The translations under genes were made by a program, and so were the position numbers. 37,872 nucleotides of DNA from Streptomyces sp. NBRC 110028 (lineage in GTDB: Bacteria > Actinomycetota > Actinomycetes > Streptomycetales > Streptomycetaceae): positions 1-37,872 of the forward strand of contig NZ_BBUZ01000056.1 in assembly GCF_001417735.1 (NCBI RefSeq). The letters are read 5' to 3'. The notes beneath the pieces were generated by a model. That model worked only from the letters and a program-made list of their open reading frames with translations, was not told where the DNA came from and did no database searches. Shown piece after piece: positions 25,193-32,190 of this stretch (position 1 is the stretch's first letter; every line of letters starts with the position of its first letter).

Positions 25193-25963
25193 TCAGACGG
25201 CCGCCCAGGCGTCGTCGACCGGGAGCACGGCGCCGTTGACGAACGAGGCGGCGTCGGAGGCCAGGAAGACGATCGCGGCGGCCTGCTCCTCCGCCGACCC
25301 GAACCGGCCCATGGTGGCGCCGCTCAACTGCCCCACCACGGCGGGCCCATGGGCCTCCTCGGCGGCATCCACCCGGATGGCGGTCGCGGTGGGACCGGGA
25401 GCGATGGCATTGGCACGGATGCCCTGCCCCCGGTACATGACGGCCAGGCTCTTGACCAGGCCGACGATGCCGTGCTTGGAAGCGGTGTACGCGGCGCCCG
25501 CCGTACTGCCGCGCAGGCTCGCCTCCGACGCGGTGAAGACGATCGACCCGCGCCCGGCGGCCAGCATATGCGGCACAACCGCACGGGTCAGCAGGAACGG
25601 CGCCGTCAGGTTGATCCGTATGACCCGCTCCCACTCGGCGTCGTCGGTCTCGCCGAGCGCGGACATACGGTCCATGATCCCGGCGTTGTTCACCAGCACG
25701 TCCACACCGCCGAAGGCCTCGACGGCCCGCCCGGCCACATCGTCCACCACCCGCTGATCGCTCAGATCGCCGACGACCGCGAGGGCGGTCCCCCCGGCGG
25801 CCTCGATCTCCCCGACGACCGCCTCGGTGCCCGTCCGGTCGACATCCGCGACCAGCACCTTCGCACCGCCTTGCGCGAACTTCCACGCCGTGGCCCTGCC
25901 GATTCCGGACGCGGCGCCGGTGACGACGACACCGCGCCCTTCAAAACCCTCGGTACTGGTCAT
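25193..25963 (-). CDS. Short-chain dehydrogenase/reductase
   Basis: 256 residues from ATG 25963, behind AGAAGGTGGG; a GTG at 25972 is an alternative. It is a classical SDR: TGAASGIG (15-22), NNAG (92-95), the serine in TASEAS near 145, and Y159/K163 in YTASKHG. The acidic D40 after the second strand points to NAD rather than NADP, hence an oxidative role. It lies 21 bases downstream of the beta-propeller gene in what looks like a three-gene operon with the BVMO, where it would oxidise an alcohol to the ketone used by the BVMO. Confidence 0.92.
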   Translation of the reverse strand: MTSTEGFEGRGVVVTGAASGIGRATAWKFAQGGAKVLVADVDRTGTEAVVGEIEAAGGTALAVVGDLSDQRVVDDVAGRAVEAFGGVDVLVNNAGIMDRMSALGETDDAEWERVIRINLTAPFLLTRAVVPHMLAAGRGSIVFTASEASLRGSTAGAAYTASKHGIVGLVKSLAVMYRGQGIRANAIAPGPTATAIRVDAAEEAHGPAVVGQLSGATMGRFGSAEEQAAAIVFLASDAASFVNGAVLPVDDAWAAV

Positions 25964-25984
25964 GTGACCCACCTTCTCCCTGTG

Positions 25985-27631
25985 TCAAGGCTTCAGCCGC
26001 CATACCGTCCCCTCCCCATTGGCCGACAGCAGGAGGGAGCCGTCCGGGCCGGCGGCGAGTCCGGCGAACGGGCGGGGAGCGCCGACCATGCCGTGGACGA
26101 AGAGCGCGGGCGCGGTGCGCGGAGCGGTGCCCGGGGGCTGCCCGACGGGCAGGTCCTCGGCCTCGGTCCGGCGCTCCCCCGTGCTCAGCGAGATCGCGGT
26201 CAGCCTGCGCGGCCCGGTCTCCACGGTGAACAGCGTGTCGCCGAGGACCGCCAGCCCCTGGGGTGCGCCGAGCCCGTCCGCGACGACTGCCGTCGTCCCG
26301 TCCTCATCGATGCGCAGCACGGCCCCGAGCCGGTCGTCGCTCACATGGCACCGTCCCTCGGCGTCGAAGTCCACGTCCACCGGGTGGCCGAGCCCTTCGG
26401 CGAGGACAGTGACGGTGTCGCCGTCGTCGATGGACACGACCCGCCCGGCGCCCGCCTCCGCGACGACGAGTGAGCCGTCCGGTCCCACGGCGATGCCGAC
26501 CGGCTCGTTCAGGCCGGTCACCCGCTGCCGGGTGGTCCGCTGAACGGGGTCGTGGGTGTGGACGTCGCCGTACTGGGAGGTGGAGTGGACGAGCCCGTCC
26601 GCGTTGGTCACGCCATGGACGAAGGGCATCAGGGTGAGTGAGGTGACGCCGCCCTCCTCGCCCGCCGCGTCGGCGGTGACCGGCTCGCCCTCGTCGACCG
26701 GCGCCGGGCCGGCCAGCCGGTAGTGGTCGGCCACGTACACCGTGCCGCCGAGGTCGACCGTCACCCCGTACGGGCCGTCGAGGCCGCGCGGGACGATCTC
26801 CCGGGTGCGGCCGTCGGGGTGCAGTTCGGTGATGCCGCCACTGGCGTAGCTGGAGACGAACATGCGGTTCTCCGCGTCGAACGCCGCGTTGTCCAGACCC
26901 ACCAGGCCGCTGGTGACGAGCGTGCGGGAGCCGCTGCCTCGCAGGTCGATCCGGGTGACGATGCCCTCCACCCCGCGTGACAGGACGTGCAGCGTCCCGC
27001 CCTGGTCGAAGCGGACCGCGACCGGCTGGTGCACATCCTCGGCGACCACCTCGGGCACACCGCCGTCCGGCGGGATCCGCCAGACCTGGTTCGTCATCAT
27101 GTGCGGGTAGTACAGCAGGCCGTCCGGGCCGAGCTGCATGGCGTTGCCGAGGGCGAGCCCCTCGGTGAGCACCACGGGCTCGCCGCCGTCCGGGAACAGC
27201 TCCAGCAGCCGGCCGCCGGGCCGCATCTCGTTGACGAAGAGCCGGTCCCCGACGCAGGTGATGCCGTTGACCGCCTTCACCTCGTCCGAGACCACGGTGT
27301 ACGTGCCCTCCGGGCCGCGCCGCCACACGCGGCCGGGGATCAGGTCGGCGATGTACATCGACCCGTCCGCGCCGAAGGCGAGGTCGTCCGGCGACTGCAC
27401 CGGGCCGTCCATCGGGACGACCACCTCGATGTCCCCGGTGGCCGGGTCGACGGCGCTGATCTGCCCGGCGAGGTACTGGGCGACGTACAGCCGCCCGTCC
27501 GGGCCGAAGGCGACACCGTTCGAACCCCACAGCGGGCTCGGGTGGTTGAGCCGCCGGGCGCGCCGGCGCGAGCCGGAGACGTCCGTGCCGTCGCCGGTGC
27601 CGCCGAAGCGGTTGTGGCCCCGCGCGCTCAC
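25985..27631 (-). CDS. Double six-bladed beta-propeller protein (SMP-30/NHL-like)
   Basis: 548 residues from GTG 27631, which overlaps the BVMO stop (GTGA). The fold is a series of blades with FGPDGRLYVAQYLAGQISAV, FGADGSMYIADLIPGRVWR, LGPDGLLYYPHMMTNQVWRI, VDLGGTVYVADHY, VGPDGSLVVAEAGAGRVVSI and GPDGSLLLSANGEGTVWRL. The length of about 540 residues suggests two propellers in tandem. No signal peptide is seen. SMP-30/gluconolactonase relatives hydrolyse lactones, and the position directly after a lactone-forming BVMO fits that role, but catalytic metal ligands could not be assigned by eye. The longer upstream frame is antisense-like overlap with the BVMO gene and is not coding. Confidence 0.8.
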   Translation of the reverse strand: MSARGHNRFGGTGDGTDVSGSRRRARRLNHPSPLWGSNGVAFGPDGRLYVAQYLAGQISAVDPATGDIEVVVPMDGPVQSPDDLAFGADGSMYIADLIPGRVWRRGPEGTYTVVSDEVKAVNGITCVGDRLFVNEMRPGGRLLELFPDGGEPVVLTEGLALGNAMQLGPDGLLYYPHMMTNQVWRIPPDGGVPEVVAEDVHQPVAVRFDQGGTLHVLSRGVEGIVTRIDLRGSGSRTLVTSGLVGLDNAAFDAENRMFVSSYASGGITELHPDGRTREIVPRGLDGPYGVTVDLGGTVYVADHYRLAGPAPVDEGEPVTADAAGEEGGVTSLTLMPFVHGVTNADGLVHSTSQYGDVHTHDPVQRTTRQRVTGLNEPVGIAVGPDGSLVVAEAGAGRVVSIDDGDTVTVLAEGLGHPVDVDFDAEGRCHVSDDRLGAVLRIDEDGTTAVVADGLGAPQGLAVLGDTLFTVETGPRRLTAISLSTGERRTEAEDLPVGQPPGTAPRTAPALFVHGMVGAPRPFAGLAAGPDGSLLLSANGEGTVWRLKP

Positions 27632-29457
27632 GCTTCCTCCGCCCCGGCCAGGACGTCGTCCATGCCGCCGCCGGCGCGCCAGTGCCGGAGCAGGTCGTGG
27701 AAGGCGACGGGCCCGTCGGCGTACGCGTTGCGCTTCTGCGGCATGCCCTCGTTGTTGTAGTAGCCCGGGGTGCACTCCGCCTGGAACGCGTGCAGGTCGG
27801 GGGCGTTCTCCCGGAGGGCGGCCAGCCACGCGTCCTGGGCCGCGGAGGTCGGTTCGACGTACCGGGCCCGGCGCTTGCGGGCCTCGGTGACCATCTCGGC
27901 GACGTGGTGGGCCTGTTCGTCGAGGATGTGGACGAAGTTCACGGAGGACGCGTTCTGCAGCGGGCCCAGCTGGAAGAGGTTGGGGAAGCCGTGGGTGCAG
28001 AAGCCGTGGAGCGTCCTGGGGCCGTCCGCCCAGGCCTCGGAGAGCGGGACGCCGCCCTTGCCGTACACCGGCAGCCGTCCGGAGAGGATCCCGGAGACGC
28101 CCACCTCGAAGCCGGTCGCGAAGATGACGCAGTCGACCTCGTACGCGGTGCCGCCGACCACGACGGCGGTCTCCGTCATCCGCTCCACGCCGTGGGTGTC
28201 GGCGGTGTCGACGAGGGTGACGTTGGGCCGGTTGAAGGTCTGGAGGTAGTGGTCGCTGAACGTGGGCCGCTTGCACATGTAGCGGTACCAGGGCTTGAGC
28301 TTCTCGGCCGTCTCGGGGTCCTCGACCACCGCTTCGACGCGGGCCCGGATCTCGTTCATCTTCTGGAAGTCGGCGATCTCGTACAGCCGTTCCCGGTCCT
28401 CGGCCGGAACGTCCGCGTAGGCGTTGGTCGGGATGAGCTTCTCCTGGAGCCGGGCGCTGCTGGTCCAGGAGTCGTTCACCAGGTCCTCGTCCGTCCGGAC
28501 GCCGGTGACGACCTTGAGGAAGTTCTCCATGCGGTGCCGCTGCCAGCCCGGCCCCAGTGTCTCGGCCCAGTCCGGGTCGGTGGGGCGGTTGTCCCGTACG
28601 TCGACGGAGGAGGGCGTGCGCTGGAACACGTAGAGGTGCCGGGCGTCCTCGCCGAGGTGGGGCACGACCTGGATGGCGGTGGCGCCGGTGCCGATGAGGG
28701 CGACGCGCTTGTCGGCCAGCTTGCGCAGTCCGCCGTCCGCGTCACCGCCGGTGTAGTCGTAGTCCCAGCGGCTGGTGTGGAAGGTGTGGCCCCGATAGGT
28801 CTCGATGCCGGGGATGCCGGGCAGTTTGGCCTGGCTGAGGGTGCCGGTGGCGGTGATGACGTAGCGGGCCCGTATGCGGTCGCCACGGTCGGTGGCGACG
28901 GCCCACTCCAACCGGTCCTCGTCCCAGCGGAGTTCGGTCACCTGGGTCTGGAAGCAGGCGTCCTCGTAGAGTCCGAAGTGGCGCGCGACGGCCTGCGCGT
29001 GCTGCCGGATCTCCTCCCCCGGCGCGTAGCGCCACTTCGGGACGTAGCCGACCTCCTCCAGCAGGGGCATGTAGATGTAGGACTCGATGTCGCAGTGGAT
29101 GCCCGGGTAGCGGTTCCAGTACCAGGTGCCGCCGAAGTCCCCGCCCTTGTCGATGACCCGGATCGACTCCACGCCCGCCTGCCGCAGCCGGGCGGCGGCG
29201 AGCAGACCGCCGAACCCGCCACCGACGATCGCCACCTCCACCCGGTCGTGCAGCGGCTCCCGCGTGTACTCGGGGTCGGCGTAGGGGTCCTCGGCGTAGT
29301 AGCCGAACTCCCCGCCGACGCCCCGGTACTGGGCACGGCCGTCCGGGCGGATCCGGCGCTCGCGTTCGGCGCGGTAGCGGGCGCGCAGGGCCTCCGGGTC
29401 GAATTCCAGGTCCTGCGGCGGCCGGGGCGGGGTGGAGGAGGTGTTCGGGGCGGACAT
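27628..29457 (-). CDS. Baeyer-Villiger monooxygenase (type I, flavin-dependent)
   Basis: 609 residues from ATG 29457, with GAGGAC six bases upstream. It has the FAD Rossmann motif GGGFGG (79-84), GGTWYWNRYPGIHCDIES (109-126), the BVMO fingerprint YRGHTFHTSRW (221-231) and the NADPH Rossmann motif GTGATA (256-261). The extended N-terminus (about 70 residues before the FAD motif) is shared with the larger BVMOs acting on steroids, cyclododecanone/cyclopentadecanone and phenylacetone. The enzyme inserts oxygen next to a ketone to give an ester or lactone. It leads the BVMO-propeller-SDR operon and follows a TetR gene. Confidence 0.95.
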   Translation of the reverse strand: MSAPNTSSTPPRPPQDLEFDPEALRARYRAERERRIRPDGRAQYRGVGGEFGYYAEDPYADPEYTREPLHDRVEVAIVGGGFGGLLAAARLRQAGVESIRVIDKGGDFGGTWYWNRYPGIHCDIESYIYMPLLEEVGYVPKWRYAPGEEIRQHAQAVARHFGLYEDACFQTQVTELRWDEDRLEWAVATDRGDRIRARYVITATGTLSQAKLPGIPGIETYRGHTFHTSRWDYDYTGGDADGGLRKLADKRVALIGTGATAIQVVPHLGEDARHLYVFQRTPSSVDVRDNRPTDPDWAETLGPGWQRHRMENFLKVVTGVRTDEDLVNDSWTSSARLQEKLIPTNAYADVPAEDRERLYEIADFQKMNEIRARVEAVVEDPETAEKLKPWYRYMCKRPTFSDHYLQTFNRPNVTLVDTADTHGVERMTETAVVVGGTAYEVDCVIFATGFEVGVSGILSGRLPVYGKGGVPLSEAWADGPRTLHGFCTHGFPNLFQLGPLQNASSVNFVHILDEQAHHVAEMVTEARKRRARYVEPTSAAQDAWLAALRENAPDLHAFQAECTPGYYNNEGMPQKRNAYADGPVAFHDLLRHWRAGGGMDDVLAGAEEA

Positions 29458-29598
29458 CGGCGTCCTCTTCCTCTCTGTGGTCCATCGGCGGACGCCGTGC
29501 TCGTCGGCGCGCCACCGGGAGCGGAACGCCGAAAATCTATCACTTAAAAAATTAGCGCGGAGTCAGTACCTCCACGGAGTGGCCGCACGCGGTACTGC
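29458..29598 (-). promoter_or_regulatory. Promoter region of the BVMO operon
   Basis: A 141-base gap between the TetR and BVMO genes. It contains an AT-rich block (29531-29555, around TCACTTAAAAAATTAG) rare in this GC-rich DNA, with CTGACT further upstream. Exact -35/-10 elements could not be fixed. Confidence 0.4.
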
Positions 29599-30225
29599 TC
29601 ATCGGTCGCCCGGGGCCGTCTCCTGCCCGGAGGCGTCCGCGGGCACCAGCATCCGGGCGAACGTCTCGGCGATCGCGGCGATGTCCACGGTGGGGTCGTG
29701 CATCCACTGGAGCTGCAGACCGTCCATCACCGCCACGACCGCCCTGGCCAGATGGCCGGCCGGTTCGTCGGCGCGGATCTCACCGGCGCGCTGCCCCTTC
29801 TCGAGGTTCTGCGTGGCCTCGGCCGCGAGACCCCGGTAGCGCTCGGCGAGGTGACGGTGCACAGGGCTCCCCGGCTCGGTGGCGGCAGCCGAGAGCGTGA
29901 CGCACAGTTTGGCCACTCCGGGGTGGCCGGTGATGAGGCGGGCACCCGCCACCACCCCGTCGACCACTGTCTCGCCGTCCCCGGCGGCACGGGCGAGCGA
30001 CTTGCCCAGCACATCGCGCCGCTCCAGGACCGCGAGGAGCAGGTCGTCGCGGGTGGGGAAGTAGTACGTCAGCGCGGGCTGCGTCACTCCGACCCGGTCG
30101 GCGATGTCCTGCAGGGAGGCTCGTTCGCCGTGCTCGTCGATGGCCTCATAGGCGGCTTGGAGGATCTGTTCCCGTCGCTCCGCGCTCTTGCGGTACGGGC
30201 CCCGTGGCTTTCGCTGGTTCGTCAC
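29599..30225 (-). CDS. TetR-family transcriptional regulator
   Basis: 208 residues from ATG 30225. The helix-turn-helix is REQILQAAYEAIDEHGERAS, LQDIADRVGVTQPALTYYFP, a typical TetR recognition helix. The C-terminal domain (GHPGVAKLCVTLSAAATEPG, MDGLQLQWMHDPTVDIA) is of the BetI/TetR_C_6 kind. It lies upstream of the BVMO gene in the same direction and divergent from the DUF2975 gene; a palindrome in that divergent gap is its likely operator. Confidence 0.9.
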   Translation of the reverse strand: MTNQRKPRGPYRKSAERREQILQAAYEAIDEHGERASLQDIADRVGVTQPALTYYFPTRDDLLLAVLERRDVLGKSLARAAGDGETVVDGVVAGARLITGHPGVAKLCVTLSAAATEPGSPVHRHLAERYRGLAAEATQNLEKGQRAGEIRADEPAGHLARAVVAVMDGLQLQWMHDPTVDIAAIAETFARMLVPADASGQETAPGDR

Positions 30226-30275
30226 TCCGCAGACCGTACGTCACCGGTTCGAACCGGGAAGGCGTCGATTGACTC

Positions 30276-30293
30276 TCGATAGGTACCGATCGA
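30276..30293. promoter_or_regulatory. Palindrome, candidate TetR operator in the divergent gap
   Basis: TCGATAGGTACCGATCGA is symmetrical around GGTACC apart from one mismatched pair. It lies 51 bases upstream of the TetR ATG and 11 bases before the DUF2975 ATG. TTGACT at 30269-30274 precedes it in the rightward direction, so the palindrome would occupy the spacer of the DUF2975 promoter. Confidence 0.55.
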
Positions 30294-30303
30294 AAATCGA
30301 TAG

Positions 30304-30801
30304 ATGCATCGACTCTTCATCGCCGCGCTGCGGGCCGGAATCGCCGCCGCGATCCTGCTGGGTCTCTTCGGGCAGATCGTCGTCATCCCGACGACGGCGG
30401 CCGACGAGGTCGGCCGGTTCCCTCCGTACGCCCCCTACGCCACGCCCTACGTGACGGTGGCGATCCTCGGCGTCGCCTGCGTCCAAGTCGCCCTCGTCGC
30501 CACGTGGATGCTGCTCGACATGGTCCGCCGGGGCGCCATCTTCACCCCGCGGGCGTTCCGCTGGGTCGACATCATCATCGGGTCCTCGGTCGTGGCGACG
30601 CTGCTGGCCATCGGGGTCACCGGCCATCTCACCCTGGCGAGCGTCCCCTCCCCCGACGACGGGATGGAGGTCATCAGCACGCTGATCGCCGCGACCGCGA
30701 GCGCCGGTGTGGGGGCGGCGTTCGCGATGCTCGTCGTCATCATGCGAGGTCTGCTGCGCCAGGCGACGGATCTGCAGACCGAGATCGCCGAGGTCGTCTG
30801 A
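30304..30801 (+). CDS. DUF2975 membrane protein
   Basis: 165 residues from ATG 30304, apparently with almost no leader. Four membrane helices: LRAGIAAAILLGLFGQIVVI, YVTVAILGVACVQVALVATW, FRWVDIIIGSSVVATLLAIG and ASAGVGAAFAMLVVIMRGLL. The RRGAIFTPRAFRWVD loop between helices 2 and 3 is the DUF2975 signature. It is paired with a small XRE regulator through a TGATG overlap, an arrangement conserved in many Gram-positive genomes (YoaS/YozG in Bacillus); function unknown. Confidence 0.88.
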   Translation: MHRLFIAALRAGIAAAILLGLFGQIVVIPTTAADEVGRFPPYAPYATPYVTVAILGVACVQVALVATWMLLDMVRRGAIFTPRAFRWVDIIIGSSVVATLLAIGVTGHLTLASVPSPDDGMEVISTLIAATASAGVGAAFAMLVVIMRGLLRQATDLQTEIAEVV

Positions 30802-31025
30802 TGGCGATCATCGTCGACCTCGACATCCAGCTCGCCCGGCACCACATGTCCGTCGGCGAGTTCGCCGCCGCCGTCGGTATCACCCCCGCCAACATCGCCG
30901 TGCTGAAGAACGGCCGCGCGAAGGCGGTGCGGTTCACGACGCTCGACGCGATCTGCCGCACCCTCGGCTGCCAGCCCGGGGATGTGCTGCGCTACGTACC
31001 CGACGAGGCTCAGGACGACGGCTAG
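30801..31025 (+). CDS. Small XRE/Cro-type regulator (YozG-like)
   Basis: 74 residues from ATG 30801, overlapping the DUF2975 stop. The whole protein is one helix-turn-helix: LDIQLARHHMSVGEFAAAVG, ITPANIAVLKNGRAKAVRF, then TLDAICRTLGCQPGDVLRYV. It ends four bases into the converging MFS remnant. It probably regulates its own operon. Confidence 0.9.
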   Translation: MAIIVDLDIQLARHHMSVGEFAAAVGITPANIAVLKNGRAKAVRFTTLDAICRTLGCQPGDVLRYVPDEAQDDG

Positions 31026-31478
31026 TGGATCGGCGCGGTGGGTTCGGGCAGCGAGCGGAACAGCAGCCAGCTCAGGGCGGGCATCACGATCAGCGGGGCC
31101 AGGGCCGTTCGCAGCGAGGTCGCGTGGGCGACGCTGCCGATGAGCGGAGTGACCAGGCCGCCGGCACTGACGGTCAGCCCGAGGGTGATTCCGCCGGCGG
31201 TGCCGACGCGGGTGGGCAGATAGTCCTGGCCGAGGGTGACCTGCAGCGAGAAGGGGACGTACAGGCCGACGGAGGTCAGCGCCACGAACAGGTAGAGCGC
31301 CGGACCGGGTACGAACACGACCCCCGCGACGGCGGCGACCGAGACGAGGTAGGACCAGCGGGCCACGGTGACCCGGCCCCAGCGGTCGGCCAGATGGCCG
31401 CCCAGCACGGAGCCCACCGCGCCGCCGAGAGAGAGCACGAACAGCGCCGCGGTGCCCGCCGCCGTGCTGCCGCCCGGA
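31022..31478 (-). pseudogene. MFS transporter, C-terminal half only
   Basis: About 150 residues read GGSTAAGTAALFVLSLGGAV, GSVLGGHLADRWGRVTVARW, then helices VSVAAVAGVVFVPGPALYLF, LPTRVGTAGGITLGLTVSAG and APLIVMPALSWLLFRSLPEP. This is the second six-helix bundle of a fosmidomycin-resistance-type MFS exporter, including the GxLADRWGR loop. Similarity stops abruptly near 31478, where the opposite strand begins to code for the AraC regulator. The first half (about 220 residues) and start codon are gone. Confidence 0.75.
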
Positions 31479-31479
31479 C

Positions 31480-32190
31480 GCGCTCGGGCTGGCGTCCGGA
31501 GCCGCCATCGACGCCCACCGCCACGACGACCACCAGATCGTCTACGCGGGGCGGGGAGTGCTGGCCGTGACGACCAGCACCGGCACCTGGATCGCACCGG
31601 GCACGCGCGCCATCTGGGTGCCGGCCGGTACCGCGCACGCCCATCAGGCCCACGGCGAACTCGAACTGCACCTGGTGGGCCTGGCCGCGAGCGACAACCC
31701 GCTCGGCCTGGACGAGCCGACCGTGCTGGCCGTCGGGCCCCTCCTGCGTGAACTGCTCCTCGCCTACACCCGCGCCCCGCACGACGACAGCCCCGAGCGC
31801 GGGCGGCTGCGGGCCGTGTTGCTCGACCAGTTGCGCGCCTCGCCCCAGCAGCCCCTGCGCCTGCCCGCCCCGACCGCCCCCGCGCTGACGGCGGTGTGCG
31901 AGATCCTGCGCGCCGATCCGGCCGACGGCCGCACCCTGGCCGCCCTGGGCAGGGAGGTCGGCGCCAGCGACCGCACCCTCTCCCGCCACTTCAAGGCCGA
32001 CCTCGGCATGACCTTCCCGCAGTGGCGCACCCAACTGCGGCTGTACCACGCGTTGATCCTGCTCGCCGAGGACCACCCGGTGACCACGGTGGCACACCGG
32101 TGCGGCTGGTCGTCCGCCAGCGCGTTCATCGATGTGTTCCGCCGTACGTTCGGGCACACGCCCGGAACACATCAGCCCGGTGCCGGCTGA
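31480..32190 (+). CDS. AraC-family regulator with cupin domain, 5' end missing
   Basis: Coding similarity starts at about 31480 (LGLASGAAIDAHRHDDHQIV, YAGRGVLAVTT), the cupin sensor domain, and ends with two AraC helix-turn-helices (LAALGREVGASDRTLSRHFK; HPVTTVAHRCGWSSASAFID, then FRRTFGHTPGTH). No start codon is available before the cupin His-rich strand; the first possible start is GTG 31558, giving 210 residues without that strand. The family is about 250 residues. It may be a pseudogene or a shortened constitutive regulator. Such regulators normally stand divergent from the MFS exporter gene they control, as here. Confidence 0.75.
   Translation, partial: ALGLASGAAIDAHRHDDHQIVYAGRGVLAVTTSTGTWIAPGTRAIWVPAGTAHAHQAHGELELHLVGLAASDNPLGLDEPTVLAVGPLLRELLLAYTRAPHDDSPERGRLRAVLLDQLRASPQQPLRLPAPTAPALTAVCEILRADPADGRTLAALGREVGASDRTLSRHFKADLGMTFPQWRTQLRLYHALILLAEDHPVTTVAHRCGWSSASAFIDVFRRTFGHTPGTHQPGAG

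Noticed and set aside
27682..29547. 621-codon frame opposite the BVMO
   Set aside because: Antisense of an intact BVMO with all motifs; the translation is low complexity.
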